Positions 34,986-42,659 of a stretch of 42,659 nt of DNA are shown here, one piece after another. The stretch lies in assembly GCA_017617315.1 (NCBI GenBank), contig JAFZWM010000037.1:1-42659 (forward strand). Reading direction: 5' to 3'. Under the pieces are notes generated by a model that saw nothing but the letters and a program-made list of their open reading frames with translations, was not told the origin of the DNA and searched no databases. This DNA is from Bacteroidaceae bacterium. GTDB taxonomy: Bacteria > Bacteroidota > Bacteroidia > Bacteroidales > Bacteroidaceae. A program made the translations under genes and the position numbers. Position 1 is the first letter of the stretch, and every line of letters starts with the position of its first letter.

Positions 34986-36611
34986 ATGAACAGGATAATA
35001 AATAAATCGCTCTGCGCATCCATTGCCGTAGCCACAGGCTTAATGGCGGCATCGTGCGGAAACGACAACTTCAATCTGTTTCCGACAGATTCGATGCAGA
35101 TTGAGACTTATCTTACAAACGATGAGGAGGTGCAGAATGTACTTCTCGACAACTATTATTACTTGCGCACAGTGAGCCAGAATCTCATTTACATCAATAG
35201 CCTGGCCACCGACGAGGCATACGACTGGCAGAAGAACAATTCGAACGACCACATATCACTTAATCTTTCGACATGGAATGCAACGCTTGGTCTTACGGAT
35301 GAAGTGTGGAGCGACAGTTACAAGATAATAAACCGCTCAAACAATGTGCTGGAGCATCTCAGTCAGGTGAGTGAGCAGAACCGCAGCCGATACGAGGGCG
35401 AGGCTCTCTTCTTCAGAGCCTATGCCTACTTTAATTTGGTAAGACTCTTCGGTGCCGTGCCGCTTACCACATCGGTTGTGACCAACTACGCGTCGCTCTA
35501 CGATTACGACCGCAGTCCGGTAGATAAGGTCTATGCACAGATTGATGCCGATGTGGCGAGGGCTGTGGAGCTGTTGCCGCAGCAGATAAAGAATGCTTCG
35601 GAAACCGGACGTGCAACAAGCATAGCAGCATTGGCTCTCCAAGGCAAGGCTCTGCTAACGCAAGGCGAATATAGCGGTGCCGAGTCGGCTCTGAAACGCA
35701 TCATAGACTTTTCTCAGGCTAATCCTGATTTGCTGGGATTGGAGGACGACCCTTCGCAAATCTACGCATCGGACAATGCGATAGGCAAGGAAGTGATTTT
35801 TGCCGCACAGTTCAATAACGGTTCAACGGTGATAAACAATCCGCTGATGAAGGCAACCATTCCGGCCGGAGTGCCACAGAGTCAGCCAAGTTATGTCTAT
35901 CCCGACGGAACGGCTTCTACCATCAAGACATCGGTTGGCAACAGCACTTTGCTGATGACATGGGAACTTTTCAATGCCCTGCGTGCCGACAAGGCCGACA
36001 AACGTTATCAGCAACTGAGTTACAACGGCATCTACGACAACGGCTCTCTCTCACGCCAGACTGACGAGGTCGATACCACTCCCGAAGGCTATGCCTATAT
36101 GCCCATCACGCTGAAGTATTACGATTTTGCCAATCAGGGGCTGACGACAGACCGAAGCAGCAATGACAACATCATTTTCCGCTATGCTGATGTCTTGCTT
36201 GAGTATGCCGAAGTCTTGAATTCGACAGGCCGTGCCGATGAGGCTCTCGCATATCTTAATCAGGTGCGCCACAGAGCAGGTGTGGCAGATGTTGCCGGCA
36301 CAGAACAGTTGGCTCTGGCAATAGAGAACGAGCGATTGCTTGAACTTAATTTCGAAGGACACCGATGGTTCGACTTGGTTCGCACAGGCCGCATAACATC
36401 GGTAATGGAGGCGCACTTTGCCCACCGTACACAGGGCTTGTCGGCTACGCTGCAGGTCTCTGACAACGGTCTGACCGTGGAGAACGAGCATAGTGTCAGC
36501 GGCACTCCCGTCAAATGGAAGTGGAGCGGTCAGCAGACTGCCGTACTCTTCCCGATTCCTTACAGCCAGATTCAGTTGAATCCAAACTGGCAGCAGAACG
36601 ATTTGTATTAA
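34986..36611 (+). CDS. SusD/RagB family surface lipoprotein 2
   Basis: A 541-residue surface lipoprotein with lipobox MAASC (lipidated Cys24). Family features are LFPTDSMQIETYLTNDEEVQ near the start, the helical GEALFFRAYAYFNLVRLFGA at about 138-157, and the C-terminal IENERLLELNFEGHRWFDLV, ending FPIPYSQIQLNPNWQQNDLY. It lies 20 bases after its SusC partner and is separated from the following sulfatase by a 92-base regulatory gap. With SusC 2 it would bind and import the sulfated substrate. Its overall similarity to SusD 1 is low outside family motifs. Confidence 0.94.
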   Translation: MNRIINKSLCASIAVATGLMAASCGNDNFNLFPTDSMQIETYLTNDEEVQNVLLDNYYYLRTVSQNLIYINSLATDEAYDWQKNNSNDHISLNLSTWNATLGLTDEVWSDSYKIINRSNNVLEHLSQVSEQNRSRYEGEALFFRAYAYFNLVRLFGAVPLTTSVVTNYASLYDYDRSPVDKVYAQIDADVARAVELLPQQIKNASETGRATSIAALALQGKALLTQGEYSGAESALKRIIDFSQANPDLLGLEDDPSQIYASDNAIGKEVIFAAQFNNGSTVINNPLMKATIPAGVPQSQPSYVYPDGTASTIKTSVGNSTLLMTWELFNALRADKADKRYQQLSYNGIYDNGSLSRQTDEVDTTPEGYAYMPITLKYYDFANQGLTTDRSSNDNIIFRYADVLLEYAEVLNSTGRADEALAYLNQVRHRAGVADVAGTEQLALAIENERLLELNFEGHRWFDLVRTGRITSVMEAHFAHRTQGLSATLQVSDNGLTVENEHSVSGTPVKWKWSGQQTAVLFPIPYSQIQLNPNWQQNDLY

Positions 36612-36622
36612 AAAAACAAGTA

Positions 36623-36640
36623 ATACCATAGATGTGGTAT
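36623..36640 (+). promoter_or_regulatory. Operator ATACCA-N6-TGGTAT, copy 2
   Basis: A perfect inverted repeat with arms identical to copy 1 at 24206-24223 and the same 6-base spacer length (TAGATG here). It ends at the start of the -33 region of the second sulfatase promoter, a position suited to repression or class II activation. Confidence 0.7.
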
Positions 36641-36676
36641 TGATGAGCGGCAAAGTTTTTCATACCTTTGCCGCTC
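36640..36676 (+). promoter_or_regulatory. Promoter of the sulfatase-maturase operon with overlapping inverted repeat
   Basis: The -7 box TACCTTTG (36663-36670) follows TTG at 36640-36642 by 20 bases. A perfect 11-bp inverted repeat, GAGCGGCAAAG (36645-36655) and CTTTGCCGCTC (36666-36676), covers the -7 box. It could be a second operator or a hairpin ending the upstream SusD transcript. No T tract follows it. Confidence 0.6.
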
Positions 36677-36703
36677 AAATAGTATATTGACTTAAAAACA
36701 GAT

Positions 36704-38164
36704 ATGATACTTTCAAATCGGTTTAGAAATCTGTTGCTGACTGCGAGTGCGTTGATGTCGCAGTCGGTCGATGCAAAGACCGCAGACAAACAAAAGCAGA
36801 ATGCTACGCCAGAGCGCCCGAACATCATCTTCATCTTGGCCGATGACATGGGCTACGGCGATCTTGCATGCTATGGCAACGAATATATTCAGACTCCGAA
36901 TATCGACAGGCTGGCACGCACGGGCACCAGTTTCACGCAGGCCTATGCCGGCAGTGGCATCAGTTCGCCATCGCGCTGTTCGCTGATGACAGGCAAGAAC
37001 AGCGGAAGCACTCGCATCAGAGACAACTTCTGCTATGCCGGCGGCATCGAGGGACTGAAGATAAATCCGCGTGGCGATACAATTATTGTGCATCGTGCAA
37101 ATCTTCTGCCCGAAGATACTACCATCGCCACGGTAATCGGCACGGCAGGCTACAGAACGTGTCTGGTAAACAAGTGGCATCTCGACGGCTACGACCCGGG
37201 CTCGTCTCCAAATCATCGCGGCTTCGACGAATTCTACGGTTGGACCATTGCCACGGTGCATAGCAATTCTCCTTATTATTATCCGTATTACCGCTTTCAT
37301 GGCGACAGTCTGATAAATATCCGCGAGAATGAACACGATGCGCATGTGCGGCACAATACTGAAATTTCTACCGATGATGCCATAGCCTTCATTCACCGCA
37401 ACAAAGACAATCCGTTCTTCCTTTTCCTTGGCTACGATGCACCTCACGAGCCTTATAACATAGACGACACGTCGTGGTACGATGAGCATGGCGAGTGGTC
37501 GGTGAACACCAAACGCTATGCAGCCTTGGTTACGCACATGGACTATAATATAGGCCGCCTTCTTGGTACGCTCGATAATCTTGGACTGCGTGAGAATACT
37601 CTGATTATCTTTGCCTCCGACAATGGTGCGGCTGTGATGGCTCCGCTGAAGGACCTGAACTGCGGTGCCGGACTGAAGGGACGCAAGGGACAACTATACG
37701 AGGGGGGCATCAGGGTGCCTCTCATTGTTAATCAGCCGGGACGAGTTCCTACCAGACAGATTAACAATCTGGTTTATTTCCCAGACTTCATGCCTACGCT
37801 GGCGGCCTTGACGGGAAGTAGCGATGCCGTGATTCACGATACCGACGGCATCGACATTTCGCCTTTGTTCTTCGGAGAAAATATCGATACAGGCAGCAGA
37901 TATCTGTACTGGGAGTTTCCGGGCAAGCAGCGCGCTCTACGGTATGGCAAGTGGAAATGTGTGACGGTGAAGAGTGATGCGCCGCTCGAACTTTATAATA
38001 TTACGGAAGATCCTTGTGAGCAGCACAATCTCGCAAGCGAGAATCCAAAGTTGGTGAAACAGTTTGACGAGGTGATGCGTAAAATGCACAAGCCTTCAGC
38101 CAACTATCCGCTGCCGGGAGAATTTGACAAACCTGCCAAGTCTGGCAAGAAACACAAAAAATAG
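36704..38164 (+). CDS. Ser-type arylsulfatase (family S1), copy 2
   Basis: A 486-residue sulfatase with an N-terminal signal (MILSNRFRNLLLTASALMSQ). Metal ligands are Asp47 and Asp48 (ILADDMGYGDL). The modification site is S87-S-P-S-R91, so it is of serine type. Further active-site segments are NKWHLDGYDPG, DAPHEPYN and FASDNGAAVM. A basic tail (KSGKKHKK) ends the protein. It is only distantly similar to the first sulfatase and is probably a different S1 subfamily with another substrate; the sequence alone does not fix it. The maturase starts four bases after the stop, which directly links the two activities. Confidence 0.93.
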   Translation: MILSNRFRNLLLTASALMSQSVDAKTADKQKQNATPERPNIIFILADDMGYGDLACYGNEYIQTPNIDRLARTGTSFTQAYAGSGISSPSRCSLMTGKNSGSTRIRDNFCYAGGIEGLKINPRGDTIIVHRANLLPEDTTIATVIGTAGYRTCLVNKWHLDGYDPGSSPNHRGFDEFYGWTIATVHSNSPYYYPYYRFHGDSLINIRENEHDAHVRHNTEISTDDAIAFIHRNKDNPFFLFLGYDAPHEPYNIDDTSWYDEHGEWSVNTKRYAALVTHMDYNIGRLLGTLDNLGLRENTLIIFASDNGAAVMAPLKDLNCGAGLKGRKGQLYEGGIRVPLIVNQPGRVPTRQINNLVYFPDFMPTLAALTGSSDAVIHDTDGIDISPLFFGENIDTGSRYLYWEFPGKQRALRYGKWKCVTVKSDAPLELYNITEDPCEQHNLASENPKLVKQFDEVMRKMHKPSANYPLPGEFDKPAKSGKKHKK

Positions 38165-38168
38165 AATA

Positions 38169-39380
38169 ATGAGTACGATAGCCCCATTTAGTAAACCGCT
38201 CTATGTAATGTTGAAACCTGCGGGCAGCCTCTGCAACCTCGCCTGCAAATATTGTTACTATCTCGAAAAACAGAAACTTTATCCGCTCGACAAGTCGAAG
38301 GTTATCAGCGATGCACTTCTGGAGGAGTTCATCAAACAGTATATCGAGGCTCAGACTATGCCGCAGGTTCTCTTTACATGGCACGGCGGCGAAACGCTCA
38401 TGCGCCCCATCTCATTTTACAAGCATGCGCTCGAATTGCAGAAACGCTATGCCTACGGACGGCAGATTGACAACTGTATCCAAACTAACGGAACGATGCT
38501 GACCGATGAATGGTGCGAGTTCTTCAAGGAGAATAATTTCTTGGTCGGTGTATCTATTGATGGTCCGCAAGAGTTTCACGACGAATACCGCCGCACGCGC
38601 TCCGGAAAGCCTTCGTGGCACGAGGTGATGAAGGGCATCCGTCTTTTGCAGAAACACGGAGTGGAGTGGAACGCTCTGGCGGTGATAAACGATTTCAATG
38701 CCGATTATCCGAAGGAGTTCTATCGCTTCTTCAAGGATTTGGGCTGCCGCTACATTCAGTTTACACCAGTAGTCGAACGTATCGTAAAACGTGCCGACGG
38801 ACTTACGCTTGCTCCCGGAATGCAGGAGGGTGGCGAGGTGACAGATTTCTCAGTCACGCCCGAGCAGTGGGGCAACTTTCTCTGCGGTGTCTACGACGAA
38901 TGGGTGCGCAACGATGTTGGCGAGATTTTCATACAGTTGTTCGATGCAACTTTGGCAAACTGGGCAGGTGTGCCTCCTGGTGTTTGCTCAATGTCAGGCG
39001 AATGTGGCCATGCCGCCGTGATGGAGTTTAACGGCGATGTCTATTCGTGCGACCACTTTGTCTATCCCGAATATCGCTTGGGCAACATACGCCAGCAAAC
39101 GCTCACGGGCTTGATGTACAGCGACCGTCAGCGCAACTTCGGAAAACTGAAGACCGGAACTCTTACGCGCCAATGCCGTGAGTGCCGATTTCTGTTTGCC
39201 TGTCATGGCGAGTGCCCAAAGAATCGTTTTGTACGTGATGTCTACGGCGAGCTGGGGCACAACTATCTCTGTGCCGGCTACCGCAAGTTCTTCGAGCATG
39301 TTGCAGCCGACATGGATTTCATGAAGGCGGAACTCGATGCACAGCGACCACCGTCAAACATAATGTTGAAAAATCGATAA
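38169..39380 (+). CDS. Anaerobic sulfatase-maturating enzyme (radical SAM/SPASM)
   Basis: A 403-residue radical-SAM enzyme that oxidises the active-site serine or cysteine of sulfatases to formylglycine. The ATG at 38169 is preferred to an earlier in-frame ATG at 38124 inside the sulfatase. The SAM cluster motif is C22-N-L-A-C26-K-Y-C29. The SPASM region supplies further cysteines for two auxiliary clusters: GVCSMSGECGH, VYSCDHFVYP, RQCRECRFLFACHGECPKN and LCAGYRKFF. FTWHGGETLMRP follows the usual GGEP-like position. Both sulfatases here have serine sites, which fits an oxygen-independent maturase. A terminator follows. Confidence 0.95.
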   Translation: MSTIAPFSKPLYVMLKPAGSLCNLACKYCYYLEKQKLYPLDKSKVISDALLEEFIKQYIEAQTMPQVLFTWHGGETLMRPISFYKHALELQKRYAYGRQIDNCIQTNGTMLTDEWCEFFKENNFLVGVSIDGPQEFHDEYRRTRSGKPSWHEVMKGIRLLQKHGVEWNALAVINDFNADYPKEFYRFFKDLGCRYIQFTPVVERIVKRADGLTLAPGMQEGGEVTDFSVTPEQWGNFLCGVYDEWVRNDVGEIFIQLFDATLANWAGVPPGVCSMSGECGHAAVMEFNGDVYSCDHFVYPEYRLGNIRQQTLTGLMYSDRQRNFGKLKTGTLTRQCRECRFLFACHGECPKNRFVRDVYGELGHNYLCAGYRKFFEHVAADMDFMKAELDAQRPPSNIMLKNR

Positions 39381-39430
39381 AAACAAAAGCGAGACAAATC
39401 GCAGTTTTAACTGTTGAACAGTTCTCTATG

Positions 39431-39466
39431 CGCTTTGGCTGTCGGTAGACATTCAAGGCGTTTTTT
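39431..39466 (+). terminator. Terminator after the maturase
   Basis: CGCTTTG (39431-39437) pairs with CAAGGCG (39454-39460), with an inner TGTC/GACA stem, followed by six T at 39461-39466. It ends the sulfatase-maturase operon. Confidence 0.75.
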
Positions 39467-39501
39467 ATGTTTGATATAGCATGGTCTTTCTTAAAAATCC
39501 T

Positions 39502-39509
39502 TACTTTTG
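39502..39509 (+). promoter_or_regulatory. -7 box for the gene at 39538
   Basis: TACTTTTG matches TAnnTTTG and lies 28 bases before the ATG. No TTTG stands at the normal -33 distance. Confidence 0.45.
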
Positions 39510-39537
39510 CCATGGATTTATAAATAGAGTATCTGAT

Positions 39538-40086
39538 ATGAAGAAAATAGTGTTCGTTTCCGGCTTGGTGTTGATTGCTGCATGCGTTTATTTTTGCAAG
39601 TATTACAACAAAAATGAATTGTGCGGAAGGGAATTTCGTGGCTATTACAACTCATGCCAATATATGAATCTGAGTTTCGAATCGAATACTGAAGTTGTTG
39701 CGAATATTTGTTCTGATGATTTTGTAGGACGTTTCATCGATAATGTGTACGGACATTATCACTACAAGAAACCGTATGTTGTTATTTCTTGGAAAAAGGT
39801 GGCGTCAGATAATGACGAGTATAAAGAAGTAATTCGTTGTCCTGATTCTGTAAGGGTTGACGAATCCCTTGAATCACTCAGTTATTACGATGGTAATGTA
39901 TGTTATGTAATGTCAGATAATAGTTTTTGGGGAATGTTGAAAAATACTCCATTCCTGGAACTTCCGTATTTGTTATTGCTATGTTTTCTTCGTTTCGTGT
40001 TTGGTTATTTCGTATACATCTTGTTGTTTTACATCGCATTGTATCTTTCAGTAAGATTTTATCGTAAAAAGAAACGTGTTAAATGA
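39538..40086 (+). CDS. Hypothetical envelope protein with N- and C-terminal membrane segments
   Basis: A 182-residue protein starting at ATG 39538 (a longer frame from 39481 would run through the promoter and is not favoured). The N-terminus (MKKIVFVSGLVLIAACVYFC) is a membrane anchor; IAAC could be a lipobox, but the cysteine is followed by hydrophobic residues, so a plain anchor is likelier. A soluble part of about 110 residues with several cysteines follows (LCGREFRGYYNSCQYMNLSF). Two close hydrophobic helices (about 137-175) and the basic tail RFYRKKKRVK end the protein. No family was recognised. It is flanked by a terminator and the second 11-bp array. Confidence 0.65.
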   Translation: MKKIVFVSGLVLIAACVYFCKYYNKNELCGREFRGYYNSCQYMNLSFESNTEVVANICSDDFVGRFIDNVYGHYHYKKPYVVISWKKVASDNDEYKEVIRCPDSVRVDESLESLSYYDGNVCYVMSDNSFWGMLKNTPFLELPYLLLLCFLRFVFGYFVYILLFYIALYLSVRFYRKKKRVK

Positions 40087-40142
40087 TTTAAGGTTAACTC
40101 GGGTTAGGCATAAAGCTGAATTTACAATTGTCCAAGTATGCC

Positions 40143-40208
40143 GATAGTGAGGGGATAGCAAGGGGGTAGTAAGGAGATAGCAAGGGGATAGCAAGGAGGT
40201 AGCAAGGA
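40143..40208. repeat. 11-bp tandem array, six units
   Basis: Six units of 11 bp follow the pattern GRTAGYAAGGR with G(A/G)TAG starting at 40143, 40154, 40165, 40176, 40187 and 40198. It lies between the hypothetical membrane protein and DUF3737, near both 3' ends. The complement CCCTTGCTATC shares CCTTGC with units ACCTTGCATAT of the 15-copy array at 7390. Confidence 0.8.
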
Positions 40209-40310
40209 TATGATGAGGAACTTTCTGCTATTCTCTTTTCTCATAAAACCTTTCAATTTTAATACCGAGCTGGCATAAGGTTGGAAAATCAGAAAGACGA
40301 TAAAAGAACA

Positions 40311-40338
40311 AAGGCTTTCTCCCGAAAAAGAAAGCCTT
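40311..40338 (-). terminator. Terminator of the DUF3737 gene
   Basis: AAGGCTTTCT (40311-40320) and AGAAAGCCTT (40329-40338) form a perfect 10-bp stem with an 8-base loop. On the minus strand it lies 18 bases beyond the DUF3737 stop and is followed by a T-rich stretch (complement of GATAAAAGAACA). Confidence 0.8.
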
Positions 40339-40356
40339 CGCTATGTTCGTAAAAAA

Positions 40357-41202
40357 CTACTTGCGAGTCAGAATCTTGCAGTCGGCCGGAGCCTTTGCAT
40401 TTCCGTCGAGGATAATCTCGCCAATCTCGTCGGCAACGATAGTGCCCGATGTCGGATTCTTGATGCTCTTTATATATCCGCGAATGTCGGCCTGAACAGT
40501 AGAATATTCAAAGGCACGGTCGCATTCCTTGTCGAACGTGCAGTTCTCCAACACCAGATTCTGGGCGTAGCACAGAGGCTGTTCGCCGCCGATGTGGCAG
40601 TTAACCAGACGCAGATTCTTAGAGTGCCAGCCAAGATACTCGCCGTTAATCTCCGAGTCGTAAATCGTTACGTCCTCAACCTCCCAGAACGAGTCTTTCG
40701 TATCAATCTTGGCGTTGTGAATCTCAATGTTCTTGCAATACTGAAAAACATATTTGCTGTCGCATTCAAGGCCGTTTACCTTTATGTTGCGGCTGTGCAT
40801 TATCGGATAAGTACCCTCGTGCAGAATGACGTTGTTCAGAGTCAGACCGTCGATGCCCCAGAAAGTCTCGTCGGCATCGTTTATGGTTACGTTGTTCAGT
40901 TCCAGATTCTTCATCTCGCGGAAGAACTTAGGGCCGTTTATCACGCAGTCGGTCATCTTCATGTCGTCCGAGTACCATATTGCCGAGCGTGAGCCGGGTG
41001 CAAAGTAGCAGTTAGTAATCTCCGAGCCTTTTACGTGCCACAGCGGATATTTTCCCTCGAAATAGCAGTTGCGGCACACGATGTTGCTACATTCCTTTAT
41101 GCCTGACTCTCCGAAAGTTATCCTAACGTGGTCGAGCTCAAGGTTGTGCGACTCGAACAGCGGACGCTCTCCGCCGAATACCTTGTTCGTAATCTTGTCC
41201 AT
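40357..41202 (-). CDS. DUF3737 family right-handed beta-helix protein
   Basis: A 281-residue cytoplasmic protein without signal peptide, starting MDKITNKVFGGERPLFESHN. It consists of repeats of about 20 residues with a regular spacing of Asn, Cys and hydrophobics (CSNIVCRNCYFEGKYPLWHV, MKMTDCVINGPKFFREMKNL, then ITINDADETFWGIDGLTLNN-like turns), the hallmark of a parallel beta-helix. Family members are widespread in gut Bacteroidales and Firmicutes and have no proven function. It has its own well-formed promoter and terminator, so it is a single-gene unit, divergent from pckA. Confidence 0.88.
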   Translation of the reverse strand: MDKITNKVFGGERPLFESHNLELDHVRITFGESGIKECSNIVCRNCYFEGKYPLWHVKGSEITNCYFAPGSRSAIWYSDDMKMTDCVINGPKFFREMKNLELNNVTINDADETFWGIDGLTLNNVILHEGTYPIMHSRNIKVNGLECDSKYVFQYCKNIEIHNAKIDTKDSFWEVEDVTIYDSEINGEYLGWHSKNLRLVNCHIGGEQPLCYAQNLVLENCTFDKECDRAFEYSTVQADIRGYIKSIKNPTSGTIVADEIGEIILDGNAKAPADCKILTRK

Positions 41203-41230
41203 TTTATCGTCGTTTTATTTAATCCGATGG

Positions 41231-41261
41231 CAAACATAATAAAATTATGCGACAGGACAAA
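41231..41261 (-). promoter_or_regulatory. Promoter of the DUF3737 gene
   Basis: On the minus strand TTTG (complement of 41258-41261) and TATGTTTG (complement of 41231-41238) stand 19 bases apart, a full match to the Bacteroidetes primary-sigma pattern. The start codon is 28 bases downstream. Confidence 0.75.
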
Positions 41262-41545
41262 GAAAAACTGTCGCATCCGATATTTTTTGAACACATTAAA
41301 CGATAATGTATCAAGTACAATAAAAGTAAGGTTCAGTTTGCAAATAGTGCGTCTGTTTGTAACCTACGTTTTGCAAAACATGCTTTTGGACACTATTTCT
41401 AAGACAATTAAAAAAAATAAATGCAAAAAAATAGGTTGTAAAATAGACTTTTTGCTAAATTTGCGTGCGATTAAGGTATCTTATTTTTCCTTAATGCCTT
41501 AAAGTGCGAAACAAATTTTTTTTAATATAAAATTAGTATAAAAAG
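41262..41545. other. Intergenic region upstream of pckA
   Basis: Between the divergent DUF3737 promoter and pckA the sequence is AT-rich and holds no convincing gene. TAAATTTG at 41456-41463 is a good -7 box for pckA with a leader of about 75 bases. The -33 match is weak (GTTGT near 41435-41439). No riboswitch-like structure was recognised. Confidence 0.55.
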
Positions 41546-42659
41546 ATGGCAAATTTAGATTTGACTAAGTACGGCATCACTGGTGCTACTGTTATTGCCC
41601 ACAATCCTTCTTACGAGAAGTTGTTCGAGGAGGAGACTAAGGCAGGTCTTGAAGGTTACGAGGTTGGTCAGGTTACTGAGCTTGGCGCAGTTAACGTAAT
41701 GACTGGTATCTTTACTGGTCGTTCACCTAAGGATAAGTACATCGTTGATGATGCTAACTCTCACGATAACGTATGGTGGACTTCAGACGCTTACAAGAAC
41801 GATAACCACCCAATGTCTGAGGAGGTTTGGGCTAAGGTTAAGGACATCGCTAAGAAGGAGCTTTCTAACAAGAACCTTTATGTTGTAGATGCATTCTGCG
41901 GTGCTAACAAGGCTACTCGTCTTGCAGTACGTTTCATCGTTGAGGTTGCTTGGCAGGCTCACTTCGTAACTAACATGTTCATCCAACCAACAGCTGAGGA
42001 ACTTGCTAACTTCGAGCCTAACTTTGTTATCTACAACGCTTCTAAGGCTAAGGTTGAGAACTACAAGGAGCTTGGCTTGAACTCTGAGACTTGTGTTGCC
42101 TTCAACACAACTTCACGCGAGCAGGTTATCATCAACACTTGGTACGGCGGTGAGATGAAGAAGGGTATGTTCTCTATGCAGAACTACTACTTGCCACTTC
42201 AGGGCATCGCTTCAATGCACTGCTCTGCTAACTGCGATATGAACGGCGAGAACACAGCTATCTTCTTCGGTCTTTCTGGTACTGGTAAGACTACTCTTTC
42301 TACAGACCCTAAGCGTAAGCTTATCGGTGACGACGAGCACGGATGGGACGATGAGGGCGTATTCAACCTCGAGGGTGGTTGCTATGCTAAGGTTATCAAC
42401 CTTTCTAAGGAGAACGAGCCAGATATCTACGGCGCTATCAAGCGTAACGCACTTCTTGAGAACGTTACAGTTGATGCTAACGGTAAGATCGACTTCGCTG
42501 ACAAGAGCGTAACTGAGAACACTCGTGTTTCTTACCCAATCAACCATATCAAGAACATCCAGCCAGGTTCATCTGCACCAGCTGCTAAGAACGTTATCTT
42601 CCTTTCTGCTGATGCATTCGGTGTTCTTCCTCCAGTATCTATCCTTACTCCAGAGCAGA
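41546..42659 (+). CDS. pckA: Phosphoenolpyruvate carboxykinase (ATP), 5' part
   Basis: The first 371 codons of a gene that runs off the right edge; full-length enzymes are about 530-540 residues. It interconverts oxaloacetate and phosphoenolpyruvate using ATP/ADP, which in Bacteroidales mainly fixes CO2 toward succinate. Visible motifs are [14 protein letters not shown] with the substrate arginine near residue 59, [38 protein letters not shown], and the kinase P-loop GLSGTGKTT starting at residue 242, then [20 protein letters not shown]. Codon choice is strongly restricted (GCT, AAG, CTT, TCT, GGT), unlike the neighbours, which suggests very high expression of a housekeeping gene. Confidence 0.97.
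   Translation, partial: MANLDLTKYGITGATVIAHNPSYEKLFEEETKAGLEGYEVGQVTELGAVNVMTGIFTGRSPKDKYIVDDANSHDNVWWTSDAYKNDNHPMSEEVWAKVKDIAKKELSNKNLYVVDAFCGANKATRLAVRFIVEVAWQAHFVTNMFIQPTAEELANFEPNFVIYNASKAKVENYKELGLNSETCVAFNTTSREQVIINTWYGGEMKKGMFSMQNYYLPLQGIASMHCSANCDMNGENTAIFFGLSGTGKTTLSTDPKRKLIGDDEHGWDDEGVFNLEGGCYAKVINLSKENEPDIYGAIKRNALLENVTVDANGKIDFADKSVTENTRVSYPINHIKNIQPGSSAPAAKNVIFLSADAFGVLPPVSILTPEQ

Overview
The window looks like chromosome of a Bacteroidales bacterium, most likely Prevotella or a close relative. The reasons are SusC/SusD pairs, GLPGLI-family proteins, large two-domain FtsX-type permeases, -7 boxes of the TAnnTTTG type with -33 TTTG, and a DUF3737 protein beside ATP-type PEP carboxykinase. 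No rRNA, tRNA, CRISPR array or transposase was seen.

Layout. (1) 1-5780 is a plus-strand cassette: the tail of one GLPGLI protein, a complete GLPGLI protein, a TonB-receptor-like outer-membrane protein, a C39-peptidase ABC exporter with an intact catalytic triad, and a 53-residue single-span membrane protein. (2) 5781-7883 is AT-rich and mostly non-coding. It holds one small predicted outer-membrane protein, three hairpins with GNRA loops, a palindrome-rich block and a 15-copy 11-bp tandem array. (3) 7884-9245 (minus) holds two paralogous membrane proteins. (4) 9331-24079 is an efflux locus. A histidine kinase and a response regulator (minus) stand divergent from TolC, HlyD and three FtsX-type permeases. 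A second promoter then drives a deletion remnant of a permease, a fourth permease and a MacB/LolD-type ATPase. The same palindromic element lies at the same distance from both promoters. (5) 24312-39380 is a sulfatase locus: a periplasmic binding protein, a SusC gene broken by an amber codon, SusD, a Ser-type sulfatase, a second intact SusC/SusD pair, a second Ser-type sulfatase and the radical-SAM sulfatase-maturating enzyme. No glycoside hydrolase is present. (6) 39538-42659 holds a small membrane protein, a second 11-bp array, a DUF3737 beta-helix protein (minus) and the start of pckA.

How the parts may work together. The two-component pair probably switches on both halves of the efflux operon through the shared palindrome GTCTAAAATTTAGAC. 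The regulator has receiver and Fis-type DNA-binding domains but no sigma-54 AAA+ domain, which fits the ordinary Bacteroidetes promoters found there. In the sulfatase locus the maturase would convert the active-site serines of both sulfatases to formylglycine, and SusC/SusD would import the sulfated compound. The binding-protein gene and the sulfatase-maturase operon share an identical-arm operator, ATACCA-N6-TGGTAT, so they are probably co-regulated. Having sulfatases without glycosidases suggests sulfate release from small esters or partly digested glycans rather than full polymer breakdown; this is inference.
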